This document shows positions 54,109 through 63,311 of a stretch of 64,000 bases of DNA, one piece after another. The first letter of the stretch is position 1. The number at the start of each line of letters is the position of its first letter. Source of the DNA: an uncultured Selenomonadales bacterium. GTDB taxonomy: Bacteria > Bacillota > Negativicutes > Acidaminococcales > Acidaminococcaceae. Made by a program: the position numbers and the translations under genes. A model generated the notes under the pieces. It worked only from the letters and a program-made list of their open reading frames with translations, was not told where the DNA came from and made no database searches. The DNA is taken from NCBI GenBank assembly GCA_900315345.1, contig OMYP01000013.1:1-64000 (forward strand), read 5' to 3'.

Positions 54109-56073
54109 ATGAAATATGTTTTAGCAAAACAGGTAACAATCGGGCTGCTGGCTTCGGTTATGGTGGCCGGTCCGGTTTTTGCGGAAACCACTACGACCGT
54201 ATCCGACTCTATCAGTATGAAAAAGAAGCCGTCTGTGACCAGTGAGAAAAAGGATGGGATTCCGGGAGTGCAGGATCAGGGATCTGCCTCACCCACACCG
54301 AACCGGTTGAACCTGCCTCCCCGGGAAGCTCCGACTCCCGGACAGGGAATCGGGGTCTCCGCTGAAGAACAGCAGGAAATTGCTCCCTATTTCAACCAGA
54401 TCCTGACCAAGGTAAGTATTGAGGGGAACGAGGAGATTCCATCTGAAGAGATCCATAAGGTGCTGGTCAGCAAACCTGGTCTTCCCTTAACGGAAGAAGA
54501 TGTTACCCGGGATCTGCAGGCCATTTATGCCATGGGCTGGTTTTATGACCTGAGCCCGTCTTTCCAGCTTGTTCCGGAAGGGGTGCAGGTAACCTATCAT
54601 GTGAGGGAAAACCCGAAATTTGATCATCTGGAAGTGGAAGGAAATTCGAAACTGTCCACAGAGAAGATCCGCCAGATTGTAAGCCTGCCTAAAGGCAAGA
54701 TGATCAATATCCGGGAATCCACCAGAAAACTGAATTTTGTGGAAGAGCAGTATAAGCGGGACGGTTATATTCTGGCCCGTATAACCGACGTGAACCTCCA
54801 TCCCGACGGTACCCTGGCCGTACGGATCAATGAAGGCATTGTTGAAGACTTTAAAGTAAAGGGAAATGTGAAAACAAAAGATAAGGTCATTTTGCGGGAG
54901 ATCCGCCTGAAAAAGGGCGAACCCTTTAATTCGACCCTGGCCCGCCGCTCCCTGAACAGGATTCAGAATCTGGGCTTTTTTGAAGACGTTAACATGAAAC
55001 TGAATCCGGGCCGGGAACCCAATGCGGTGGAAATGGAAATTACCGTTGCGGAAATGAATACCGGCACCTTTGGTATCGGTGCCGGATACAGCGATGCCGA
55101 CGGGTTTGTGGGCATGGTTTCTGTAGGCGATAAAAACTTCCGGGGTACAGGTGACAGCATCCAGGTCCGCTGGGAATTTGGCGGCGCTGACAACAGGAAC
55201 TATGAATTCAGTTATCGGAAGCCCTGGCTGGATAAAAAAGAAACATCCCTGAACCTGACCCTGTATGATCTGACTAACGAATATGCGGATTATGACCGGG
55301 AAGGCGATGAAATTGCCCGGTATGACAAGAAGCGCAGAGGGCAGGAAATTACACTGGGACGTCCCCAGGGCGAATTTGTGCGGCATTTCATTACCTTAAA
55401 ACACCGTGACGACAAGTATGTGGAAAAAGTTGACGGATACGATAAACAGTACTACGAAGAATGGGGTAATCAGTATTACAAAGAAATGTACGGTAAAGAT
55501 ACAACCCCGTCCGAACGCCGTAAGGAAAACTTCGGTTCCACAAACAGTATCACCTATTCCCGGGTCTATGATTCCCGTGACAACATCTATGATCCCCATG
55601 CAGGAAAACGTAATTCCTATACCTTTGAATGGGCCGGTCTGGGCGGCGACTTCAAATTTGAAAAGATCAGCGTAAATTACCGGTATTATTTACCCATGCA
55701 GCGAAACAGAGTGCTGGCCTTTGACCTGGCGGCTGGCTATGCCTGGGGCGATATGCCATTGTCCCAGCGATTTGCGGTAGGCGGCGCCGATACCCTTCGT
55801 GGTTATCGCGACGACCAGTTTAAAGGCAACAGCATGTTGCGGGGTACGGCGGAGTACCGTTTCCCCATCAGGAATAAAGTACAGGGCGTAATTTTCTATG
55901 ATTACGGCTATGCATGGGATAAACGTGACCAGAAAAACTTCGATTTTGACCTGATGCAGTCCGGTTACGGTGTAGGTCTGCGAATCAATTCCCCGTTAGG
56001 ACCTATCAAGCTTGACTGGGGCAAAGGAAAGCAGAGAAGCCGGTTCCACTTCAGCTTCGGCGGACAGTTCTGA
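54109..56073 (+). CDS. bamA: BamA/TamA-type outer-membrane assembly factor (Omp85)
   Basis: A 654-residue Omp85 protein that inserts beta-barrels into the outer membrane. Signal peptide 1-25, a Pro-rich linker to about 90, then three POTRA domains (starting near VSIEGNEEI, LEVEGNSKL and VKGNVKTKD) and a 16-strand barrel from about 325. The lid motif is TLRGYRDDQF and the protein ends in the barrel signature HFSFGGQF. Proteobacterial BamA has five POTRAs, so three is short but seen in diderm Firmicutes. Confidence 0.95.
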   Translation: MKYVLAKQVTIGLLASVMVAGPVFAETTTTVSDSISMKKKPSVTSEKKDGIPGVQDQGSASPTPNRLNLPPREAPTPGQGIGVSAEEQQEIAPYFNQILTKVSIEGNEEIPSEEIHKVLVSKPGLPLTEEDVTRDLQAIYAMGWFYDLSPSFQLVPEGVQVTYHVRENPKFDHLEVEGNSKLSTEKIRQIVSLPKGKMINIRESTRKLNFVEEQYKRDGYILARITDVNLHPDGTLAVRINEGIVEDFKVKGNVKTKDKVILREIRLKKGEPFNSTLARRSLNRIQNLGFFEDVNMKLNPGREPNAVEMEITVAEMNTGTFGIGAGYSDADGFVGMVSVGDKNFRGTGDSIQVRWEFGGADNRNYEFSYRKPWLDKKETSLNLTLYDLTNEYADYDREGDEIARYDKKRRGQEITLGRPQGEFVRHFITLKHRDDKYVEKVDGYDKQYYEEWGNQYYKEMYGKDTTPSERRKENFGSTNSITYSRVYDSRDNIYDPHAGKRNSYTFEWAGLGGDFKFEKISVNYRYYLPMQRNRVLAFDLAAGYAWGDMPLSQRFAVGGADTLRGYRDDQFKGNSMLRGTAEYRFPIRNKVQGVIFYDYGYAWDKRDQKNFDFDLMQSGYGVGLRINSPLGPIKLDWGKGKQRSRFHFSFGGQF

Positions 56074-56078
56074 TTGTG

Positions 56079-57356
56079 ATGAAAGCAATAACCGCTGTGC
56101 TGCTGGCGTGCCTGTTTTGGACGGGAAGCGTCCTTGCGGCACCGGTAACAAAGGTTGAAGTGCAGATCAGGGATGAAAACGGAAAGACAAGCCCGGTCCT
56201 TCTCCACAAAATGGAAGACAGTATGCGGGTGGTGGCTGCGCAGCTGTTTAATGGCCGGGATTCCGGGAAGATCCTCGGGGCGGCGCCGGATTACGAACGG
56301 CTGCTGGCAGAAATTGCCGACCGTGTGATCACCGGGTACCAGACTGACAAAGTAACCCTTAGGGCAGACCCGGATCCGGAAGGGAAAACTGTGTTGCTGT
56401 CGTTTTTTGTGGCGCCCTGGGCACAGACTGTACAGGACGCAGATGTGGATATCCAGTTTTCCGGCGTCAGTTCCTTTGCAGCTGCTGCTTTACGGGAAAA
56501 AGTGCCGGATCTGCAAACACAGCTTCAGGAGACCATTAAGGGTGCGTCCCTGGATGCTGCCGACTGGGCCGGAGGCGTGCTGCGGGGACAGGTCAAAAAC
56601 TGTGTAGAAGGATCTTTGCCTGATTTCAAGGCAGCGGTGGACCTGACCACGAAAAACGGGAACGCATCAGTCCAGGTTATCATCTATCCGGTAGGGGAAC
56701 TGGTCCGTAACGTGCAGTACAGCATGATTTCCCGATCCCTGCCGAACATCCTGCTGATGAAACTGAAATACAAATATGCGGACAAGGCCAAATCCCTTCA
56801 GGGACTGCCGGTTTCTTATTTAAAAGAAAACAGGGATATCCTGGCACGCCGGCTGCTGGAGGAACTTGCGGAAGAACCCCAGGTCCGTAGGCATCATCTT
56901 ATCCCCCGGGTTACGATCCATCCCGGTCCGGAAACACAGGTGGATATTTTTCTGGAATCCAATGAATATAAAATATGGTTTGAGGGATATGCCGATATCG
57001 GCAGAGACGACCACAACCTGTCCGGACGGGCCCATCTTGGAAAATTCATTTCCCGGAGAGACGAGATTTTCGGGGAAGCGGGTATAGACCTGAAAGATGT
57101 CCGCTGGGATTTCAGCGGCGGTTATGCGTTCCATTACGGAAAATCCACATTATCCTATATGTACAGGGTACCGTCGGATTCCCATGTAATCAGGGCTGAA
57201 TACGATTTCACACCCAAATGGCGTCTGCGGTACGAGCATTTCGGGGATACAGGGGATAATGAATATGCCATCCGTTACCGCATCCATGAATTTCTCAGCG
57301 GGGAATATGTTTATTCCACGGAAAAATCCTATTTCCGTATTGTGGGAAATCTGTGA
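56079..57356 (+). CDS. Hypothetical exported protein, possibly outer-membrane associated
   Basis: A 425-residue protein with a signal peptide (AITAVLLACLFWTGSVLA). The N-terminal two thirds are mixed alpha/beta; the last 120 residues consist of short amphipathic strands with aromatic residues (IWFEGYADIG, GYAFHYGKSTLSYMYRV, WRLRYEHFGD, GEYVYSTEK), suggestive of beta-sheet at the outer membrane. I recognise no family. It starts three to six bases after bamA, so it is probably translated with it and may work with it. Confidence 0.75.
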   Translation: MKAITAVLLACLFWTGSVLAAPVTKVEVQIRDENGKTSPVLLHKMEDSMRVVAAQLFNGRDSGKILGAAPDYERLLAEIADRVITGYQTDKVTLRADPDPEGKTVLLSFFVAPWAQTVQDADVDIQFSGVSSFAAAALREKVPDLQTQLQETIKGASLDAADWAGGVLRGQVKNCVEGSLPDFKAAVDLTTKNGNASVQVIIYPVGELVRNVQYSMISRSLPNILLMKLKYKYADKAKSLQGLPVSYLKENRDILARRLLEELAEEPQVRRHHLIPRVTIHPGPETQVDIFLESNEYKIWFEGYADIGRDDHNLSGRAHLGKFISRRDEIFGEAGIDLKDVRWDFSGGYAFHYGKSTLSYMYRVPSDSHVIRAEYDFTPKWRLRYEHFGDTGDNEYAIRYRIHEFLSGEYVYSTEKSYFRIVGNL

Positions 57357-57373
57357 ATTTATTTACTGTAATA

Positions 57374-57402
57374 TTGAAAGTGCCGGTTGAGGCTGGTATA
57401 AT
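57374..57402 (+). promoter_or_regulatory. Promoter of the skp/ompH cluster
   Basis: TTGAAA at 57374-57379, 17-base spacer, TATAAT at 57397-57402 with an extended TGG. A GTGAAAG/CTTTCAC-closed hairpin (57451-57497) follows in the leader. Confidence 0.65.
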
Positions 57403-57537
57403 AAATAAACAAACTTTGCGCAGCGCGTATCTTCGCGGTGCGTTTGTAAGTGAAAGGCCGGATGGTAAGCCGATGGGGCCGCCCCCGGAACTTTCACAGG
57501 AAAATATTATATACAAAGAAGGCAGGTAATTTCTATT

Positions 57538-58029
57538 ATGATGGAAAAATTGCGTAACCCGAAAAATGTAAAAACCATTTCACTGATCGTTGCCGCCATT
57601 TTCGTAATCGGCTGCTTCACCCTGGCTATGAGCGTCGGCGGCTTCGGCAGCGGCGTGGCGTCTGCGGCAGCCAGTGAATCGGCTGTAGGCGTGGTCAATT
57701 ATCAGGTGCTGGTTTCCCAGTCTCCCAAACTGGAGCAGGTTCGTTCTGAAATGCAGCAGGCAATTGCCGAGACACGAAGAGAATTTGACAGCAAGAGCCA
57801 GGACCTGAATGACGATGATAAAGAACGGTATTACAAACAGCTGCAGGAACGCCTTGGTAACAAAGAAAAAGACCTGATGGATCCGTTGCTGAATGAAATC
57901 AACGAAGTAATTAAAAAAATTGCAGAGAAAAAGGGCTTAAAGGTAGTTGTGGACAAATCTACCGTGGTTTACGGCGGTACGGATATTACCGATGAAGTTG
58001 CCAAAGCACTGCAGAATCCGAAGAAATAA
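57538..58029 (+). CDS. OmpH/Skp family periplasmic chaperone
   Basis: A 163-residue Skp-like protein that holds unfolded outer-membrane proteins. A hydrophobic N-terminal segment (ISLIVAAIFVIGCFTLAM) is followed by VGVVNYQVLVSQSPKLEQVRSEM, a helical tentacle region, and the family end LKVVVDKSTVVYGGTDITDEV. The signal may be uncleaved, which would anchor it. It is the first of three related genes. Confidence 0.9.
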   Translation: MMEKLRNPKNVKTISLIVAAIFVIGCFTLAMSVGGFGSGVASAAASESAVGVVNYQVLVSQSPKLEQVRSEMQQAIAETRREFDSKSQDLNDDDKERYYKQLQERLGNKEKDLMDPLLNEINEVIKKIAEKKGLKVVVDKSTVVYGGTDITDEVAKALQNPKK

Positions 58030-58038
58030 TCCAGTATA

Positions 58039-58070
58039 AAATGAGGCTCTGCAGGAGCCTCATTTTCCAT
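58039..58070 (+). terminator. Hairpin after the first ompH-like gene
   Basis: ATGAGGCTC/GAGCCTCAT stem followed by TTTTCC. The short T run suggests partial termination or mRNA 3' protection. Confidence 0.55.
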
Positions 58071-58086
58071 TGCTGAAGGAGGAAAT

Positions 58087-59070
58087 ATGATACGCTGGCT
58101 GCTGATCGTTGTCACAGGTTTGGCGCTTCTGTTTTCCGCCTGCGGCAAAATGGGAAGCGGAGAAAAAATAGCAGTTGTAAACTGGGATAAAGCATTGGAG
58201 AATCATCCCCAATATGCCAGTTTACAGAGGTTGAAAGACGAATATAACCTGTTGCTGGATAAGCGAAGGGAGCAGGAGATAATCGGGAAGACCCAGATCA
58301 GCGGTCTTGCAAAGCTGCATCAGCTGAAGCGGAGCAGCAAGCAGAATTTCCTGTCTGCGGATTTTATGACCCGGATGGCGGAAAAGCAGGCCGTTGAGCA
58401 GGAAAAGCTGAAACAACTAAGTGGGCAGCTTGCCGATGAAGTGGATAAAGAGCTGGCGGAAGAAGAAAAAAAGCTGGAATCCAATTATCAGCTCCGTCTG
58501 TTTAATCTGCGACTGAAACTGGATACGGTCCGTATGATGCCGGAGGCACGGAAACAACTGGAGGCTGAACTGAAAGAAGTCCAGGCAGCCAGGGACCGGG
58601 ACCGTATGATCCTGATGCAGCATAAGATCGGACTGGTGAACCAGCGGATGGAGCCCCACCTGGCAGCTATGCGGCAGCGGATGGACGCCTATGCAAAACA
58701 GCTTCAGATGCAGATGATGGAAAGCATGAGGCAGAGCGCCGAAAAAGATACTTCTGCATTGCAGAAAGCACCGACGGCGCTGAAAGACCTGCTGGGGACC
58801 GTGGACCAGGAACTGGATCAGCGGCAGCAGGAAATAGAAACACTGGAAACATCATTGAAGAAAGATATGGAAAGCATCGTTGCCAAGCTGGCGAAACAGC
58901 GGGGATATACCGTTATATTCCATAAATACCGTACCAATGTTTCTGCCGATGATATTACCGGCGACGTGATTGCAGGGGTTAAATCCCTGGCGGTCAGGAA
59001 GAAGGCAGCCGAGGCTTTGTCCAAAAAGGTTCCGGCTAAGACCCGGCCTGAACAGGAAAATAAAAAATAA
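58087..59070 (+). CDS. Skp/OmpH-like lipoprotein, long form
   Basis: A 327-residue protein with a lipobox (LLFSAC, Cys19). The OmpH-like ends are recognisable: KIAVVNWDKALENHPQYASL near the start and YTVIFHKYRTNVSADDITGDVI near residue 285. Between them lie about 220 residues of Lys/Glu/Gln coiled coil, roughly twice the usual Skp length. It is probably lipid-anchored to a membrane facing the periplasm. GAAGGAGG precedes the ATG. Confidence 0.82.
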   Translation: MIRWLLIVVTGLALLFSACGKMGSGEKIAVVNWDKALENHPQYASLQRLKDEYNLLLDKRREQEIIGKTQISGLAKLHQLKRSSKQNFLSADFMTRMAEKQAVEQEKLKQLSGQLADEVDKELAEEEKKLESNYQLRLFNLRLKLDTVRMMPEARKQLEAELKEVQAARDRDRMILMQHKIGLVNQRMEPHLAAMRQRMDAYAKQLQMQMMESMRQSAEKDTSALQKAPTALKDLLGTVDQELDQRQQEIETLETSLKKDMESIVAKLAKQRGYTVIFHKYRTNVSADDITGDVIAGVKSLAVRKKAAEALSKKVPAKTRPEQENKK

Positions 59071-59140
59071 TTTTAATACATTGATATTGGCACATTGAAT
59101 ACAACAAAATTGAGATAAATTCAGGAGGATGAATAAACAA

Positions 59141-59554
59141 ATGAAATTGAAAAAGACAGCAGCTTGCCTTATGATTGCCTGCGCCCTGCTTGCCTGCGGC
59201 TGCAGCGGAAGGAATGCTGCGTTCGGCGTGGTAGATATTAAAAAAGTGGAAGCGGAAGCACCGGCAGTTAAGACCATAAAAGAAGACCTGCAGAAGAAAG
59301 CAAAAGAACTTCAGGATCAGATGCAGAAAGAGACCGAGGGAAAGAGCCGGGAAGAAGCCGAAAAGATCGTCAACGACAAACGGGCCCAGATGCAGGTGGC
59401 TTCTTCCGAAGCACAGAATAAGTTAAAGGCGAGCCTGGATACTGCTCTGGCTGAAGTTTCCAAAGAAAAGAACCTGGGGGCTGTGCTGATAAAGGATGCG
59501 GTTCCGGCCGGCGGCGTAGATATAACAGATGAAGTAATAAAGAAGATGAAATAA
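59141..59554 (+). CDS. Skp/OmpH-like lipoprotein, short form
   Basis: A 137-residue protein with a signal and lipobox (LLACGC), then FGVVDIKKVEAEAPAVKTIK, a helical middle and the family end GGVDITDEVIKKM. GGAGG at 59124-59128 supports ATG 59141; ATG 59129 is too close. Third in the tandem set. Confidence 0.85.
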   Translation: MKLKKTAACLMIACALLACGCSGRNAAFGVVDIKKVEAEAPAVKTIKEDLQKKAKELQDQMQKETEGKSREEAEKIVNDKRAQMQVASSEAQNKLKASLDTALAEVSKEKNLGAVLIKDAVPAGGVDITDEVIKKMK

Positions 59555-59579
59555 TCAGATGTTCCTTAAGTAACTGACC

Positions 59580-59611
59580 CACGGCGGACGGATCACGTTC
59601 CGTCCGCCGTG
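59580..59611 (+). terminator. Strong hairpin between the skp-like genes and lpxD
   Basis: CACGGCGGACGGA pairs perfectly with TCCGTCCGCCGTG. The following T tract is interrupted (TTCCTGTTT). Confidence 0.6.
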
Positions 59612-59676
59612 TTCCTGTTTAGGGGACAGGTCAGGGATAAGGGCCGTCTGGATATAAGACCGGAAGGAATGAGATT

Positions 59677-60702
59677 ATGGAAAAGACACTGCAGGAGCTG
59701 GCTGCTTTTTTACATGGGACATTGGAAAATGATGATCCGGATATGCGGATCACAGGGGTGAACGGACTGGTGGAAGCCGGTCCTACGGAGATTTCTTTTG
59801 CGATTCCGCCCTATGTGGAGTTCTGCCATAAAAGCCGTGCAGGCGCCATGATCCTTGCTCCCGGGGACAGGTCTCTGGACCGTCCGGTGATTCGTGTTGA
59901 AAATCCGAAACAGGCCTTCGCGGAACTGCTGGAACTGTTCCGTCCCCAGGAAGAGGTAGAGCGGGTCGTCAGTCCTCTTGCCTATGTGGCCGAAGATGCA
60001 AAACTGGGGAAAAATGTGGCAGTACAGGCCTTTGCCGTAGTGGAATCCGGTGCGGAAATCGGTGACAATACGGTGATATTTTCCCATGCGTATATCGGCC
60101 GCCATGTTAAAGTGGGCAGCGATTGCATCATCTATCCTAATGTGACCGTAAGGGAAAACTGTATCATCGGGAACCGTGATATCCTGCAGTCGGGCTGTGT
60201 CATCGGCGGGGACGGGTTTGGCTTTGTTACCAATAACGGTAAGCATAATAAAGTTCAGCAGACCGGTAATGTAGTCCTGGGAGATGACGTTGAAGTAGGT
60301 TGCAACTCCTGTATCGACCGGGCAACAGTGGGAAGCACCGTTGTGGGAAATGGCACCAAAATGGATAATCTGGTCCATCTGGGACACAATGACGTGGTCG
60401 GGGAAAACAACCTGTTTGTAGCATTAGTGGGGATCCCCGGCAGTGTAACTATCGGTAATAACAATACCTTTGGCGGCCAGTCTGCTACGGTGGGCCATAT
60501 CACAATAGGAAATAACAATACGATGGCCGGACGCTGCGGCGTTATCGGCAATGTGGGAGACGGGCAGATACTTGCCGGATTCCCTCACATGTCCCATACG
60601 GAATGGCTTCGTCAGGAAGCAAAGCTGCGTAAGATCGGAGACCTGATGAAGACGGTGAAAGAGCTGAAAAAGGAAATCGAGGAATTAAAGAAAAACAGAT
60701 AA
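59677..60702 (+). CDS. lpxD: UDP-3-O-acylglucosamine N-acyltransferase
   Basis: Third step of lipid A synthesis, adding the N-linked acyl chain from acyl-ACP. In 341 residues: N-terminal substrate domain (ITGVNGLVEAGPTEISFA), then a left-handed beta-helix with hexapeptide repeats, the catalytic His in HLGHNDVVGENN, and a C-terminal helix (KLRKIGDLMKTVKELKKEIE) for acyl carrier binding. Confidence 0.95.
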   Translation: MEKTLQELAAFLHGTLENDDPDMRITGVNGLVEAGPTEISFAIPPYVEFCHKSRAGAMILAPGDRSLDRPVIRVENPKQAFAELLELFRPQEEVERVVSPLAYVAEDAKLGKNVAVQAFAVVESGAEIGDNTVIFSHAYIGRHVKVGSDCIIYPNVTVRENCIIGNRDILQSGCVIGGDGFGFVTNNGKHNKVQQTGNVVLGDDVEVGCNSCIDRATVGSTVVGNGTKMDNLVHLGHNDVVGENNLFVALVGIPGSVTIGNNNTFGGQSATVGHITIGNNNTMAGRCGVIGNVGDGQILAGFPHMSHTEWLRQEAKLRKIGDLMKTVKELKKEIEELKKNR

Positions 60703-60711
60703 AGAGGTTCT

Positions 60712-60751
60712 GTAAAACGGCTTACGGAAGCTTTACGTAACCGTTTTAACA
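60712..60751 (+). other. Imperfect hairpin between lpxD and the lpxL-like gene
   Basis: GTAAAACGGCTTACG and CGTAACCGTTTTAAC can pair, enclosing GAAGCTTTA. No T run follows; it may stabilise or process the mRNA. Confidence 0.4.
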
Positions 60752-60774
60752 GTACTTCCGCAAAGGGAGTTTTT

Positions 60775-61665
60775 ATGCTCACTTACTATATAATGAAGCT
60801 GGTCAGCAAGGTCTTCTGCATTCTGCCCTGGCGGGTGGGCCTGGCCTTCGGTAATTGTCTGGGAAGGCTGGGGCTGATGTTTGTGCCGGAATGGCGCATG
60901 CGTATGGCAGCAGCCAATGTGCAGGAATGCCTGGGGGTTTCTCCGGAAGAAGCCAGAAAGATCGCCGATCAGAGCGTGGTCAAATTTGGCCGTATGATCA
61001 TTGAGGTGCTCCGTTTCCCCCTTCTGAATCCGGAGACCATTCAATCTGTGGTGAAAACAGACGGGCTGGAATACCTGGAGGAGGCTTACGCCAAAGGCAA
61101 AGGGGCTCTTATGTGTACTGGCCACTTCGGCAACTGGGAATTGCTGGGGGCGGATGTGGCACTCCACGGATACCCTATGCTGAGTATTGCCAGAAAACAG
61201 AACAACGGGGCCATGGACCGGTTTATCAATGAATACAGGGAAATGGCGGGGCAGAAAGTCGCTTACAACCGGGGAAAAGAAGGTGTTCTGGCCATGGGCC
61301 GGTATTTAAAGGAGAAACATCTTCTGGGCATCCTTTTTGACCAGGATACCAATGATACCGGCGTGACCATTGACCTTTTTGGGAAAAAAGTCATTACGCC
61401 CAGCGGGCCTGCCGTATTCAGCCGTACCTTCGGCTGTCCGATCCTGCCTATTTTTATGCACTACGATCCTGACGGCAGCTGCCGGGCTAAAATTTATCCG
61501 CCTCTGTATGCGGAAAAAACGAAGGATAAAGACAAGGATTTGTTTCAGGTAACGGAAAAGCTAATGGCAATCCTGGAGCAGGAGATCCGCAGCAACCCGC
61601 CCATGTGGTTCTGGGTGCATGACCGGTGGAAAGACGGTCGTGAACGGTTTAAACCGAAAAAATAA
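60775..61665 (+). CDS. LpxL/HtrB-type lipid A acyltransferase
   Basis: A 296-residue inner-membrane acyltransferase, probably adding a secondary acyl chain to lipid A. N-terminal membrane segment, then catalytic TGHFGNWELLGAD (H-x4-E), RKQNNGAMDRFINEYR, GILFDQDTNDTG and SGPAVFSRTFGCPILPIF, ending WFWVHDRWK. Acceptor and acyl preference cannot be told. GGGAG precedes the ATG. Confidence 0.9.
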   Translation: MLTYYIMKLVSKVFCILPWRVGLAFGNCLGRLGLMFVPEWRMRMAAANVQECLGVSPEEARKIADQSVVKFGRMIIEVLRFPLLNPETIQSVVKTDGLEYLEEAYAKGKGALMCTGHFGNWELLGADVALHGYPMLSIARKQNNGAMDRFINEYREMAGQKVAYNRGKEGVLAMGRYLKEKHLLGILFDQDTNDTGVTIDLFGKKVITPSGPAVFSRTFGCPILPIFMHYDPDGSCRAKIYPPLYAEKTKDKDKDLFQVTEKLMAILEQEIRSNPPMWFWVHDRWKDGRERFKPKK

Positions 61666-61756
61666 GGAAATACCGCTTATTGAAAAGCTTCCTGAGGGAA
61701 TGATGGGGGAAGCTCAATATAGAAAGAACGTATTTCCGGATTGCAGGGAGATTTTT

Positions 61757-62587
61757 ATGGAAAAACAGAGAACACTAGCCGGTGAGATAAGTTACGCCGG
61801 AATCGGGCTCCATTCGGGCTGTAAGGTGACAATGAAACTGAAACCTGCCGGTCCCGATACAGGCATTGTGTTTGTCAGGACGGATCTGCCGGAACAGCCG
61901 GAGATCCACGGAAAAGCAGAGCTGGTCACATCTACCCTTCGGGCGACGACTATCAGTGAAAATGGCGCCCAGGTTTTTACGGTAGAACATTTACTGGCAG
62001 CGCTGTATGGTATGGGCATCGACAACTGCCGGATCGAGATGGACTCCCCGGAACCGCCGGTAGCAGACGGAAGCGGTCTGGTGTTTGCACAGCTGGTACA
62101 GCAGGCCGGACGGGTGGAACAGGATGCGGAAAAGAAGGTCTACCGGGTGGACCGGGAATTTGCTGTTTACGATGGGGAAAATTATATTCTGATGCTTCCC
62201 TATGACGGAAACCGTATCTCCTTTACCTCCATCAACAGCCATCCCCTGTTGGGGACCCAGTATTTCGATATGGAACTGGAGGAAACATCGTTTTTAAAAG
62301 AAATTGCTCCTGCCCGTACCATCGGCTTTATGCATGAGGTGGAGCAGATGCGTAAGATGGGCCTGGGGCTTGGGGGAAATCTGGAGAACGCAGTGGTATA
62401 TGATGACAAAAAATGTCTCTCTGTTCCCCGTTTCCCGGACGAACTGGTCCGGCATAAAATTTTGGACGTATTGGGCGATTTATCGCTGATCGGTCCCTGG
62501 AGGGGCCATATTATCGCGGTAAAGTCAGGTCATTCATATAATTCGCAACTGGCAAAACAGATTGTTGCATACAGGGAGGGTAAATAA
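61757..62587 (+). CDS. lpxC: UDP-3-O-acyl-N-acetylglucosamine deacetylase
   Basis: The committed zinc-dependent step of lipid A synthesis. In 276 residues: LAGEISYAGIGLHSG, zinc-binding TVEHLLAALYGMGIDN, the PVADGSG loop, RTIGFMHEVEQM, LVRHKILDVLGDLSLIG (His and Asp ligands) and KSGHSYNS with the catalytic His. GGGAG six bases upstream sets ATG 61757; a longer frame into the preceding gene is rejected. It overlaps fabZ at TAATG. Confidence 0.96.
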   Translation: MEKQRTLAGEISYAGIGLHSGCKVTMKLKPAGPDTGIVFVRTDLPEQPEIHGKAELVTSTLRATTISENGAQVFTVEHLLAALYGMGIDNCRIEMDSPEPPVADGSGLVFAQLVQQAGRVEQDAEKKVYRVDREFAVYDGENYILMLPYDGNRISFTSINSHPLLGTQYFDMELEETSFLKEIAPARTIGFMHEVEQMRKMGLGLGGNLENAVVYDDKKCLSVPRFPDELVRHKILDVLGDLSLIGPWRGHIIAVKSGHSYNSQLAKQIVAYREGK

Positions 62588-63018
62588 TGGCTATTACATT
62601 GGATGTTACTGAAATCAAAAAGATTCTTCCCCACCGGTTCCCGATGCTGCTGGTGGACCGGATCCTGGATCTGGAACCCATGAAATGGGCCGTAGGCGTT
62701 AAGAATATTTCTGTAAATGAAATGCAGTTTTTGGGACATTTCCCGGAAAATCCTATCATGCCCGGCGTGCTGATGATCGAAGCCATGGCTCAGGTTGGCG
62801 GCGTGGCTTTGCTGTATCCGCCGGAAAACCGTGGTAAGATCGCGGTATTCGCAAAAATCGACAAGGTCCGGTTCCATAAACAGATCGTGCCGGGAGACCA
62901 GGTCATTACCCGGGCAGAAGTTACAAAGATCCACGGGGTGATGGCCGTGATCCACTGCGAAGGAAAAGTAGACGGGGAACTGGCCTGTGAATGCGACTGC
63001 TTCTTTGCAATACAGTAA
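62587..63018 (+). CDS. fabZ: 3-hydroxyacyl-ACP dehydratase FabZ
   Basis: It dehydrates beta-hydroxyacyl-ACP in fatty acid elongation and competes with LpxA/LpxD for substrate. The 143-residue hot-dog protein has LPHRFPMLLVDRILDL, the catalytic GHFPENPIMPGVLMIEAMAQ (His and Glu) and FAKIDKVRFHKQIVPGDQ. Its start overlaps the lpxC stop. Confidence 0.96.
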   Translation: MAITLDVTEIKKILPHRFPMLLVDRILDLEPMKWAVGVKNISVNEMQFLGHFPENPIMPGVLMIEAMAQVGGVALLYPPENRGKIAVFAKIDKVRFHKQIVPGDQVITRAEVTKIHGVMAVIHCEGKVDGELACECDCFFAIQ

Positions 63019-63311
63019 GACGGTACCGGTCATATTATTTATGTGACATATATTCCAAAACAATAAACAAAGAAAAATAAAGGAAATCGGTACAAGTTAA
63101 TACAAAATAAAAGAAAATCTGAAATAAGCGGAGAAAGAAGAAAAAAAATCCTGATTTTGAGAAGCGAAAAATGCCGGCAGTTGGAGGAATATAACTGTTG
63201 AGATATCTTGTATCCGTTTGGCGGGGCATAAACAGCCCTGCAGTTTGCTAAAAGTTTTTTGCAGGTACCAGAAATTGCTGTTTTAATTCAGCCCTGCAGA
63301 GGAGTGAGAAA

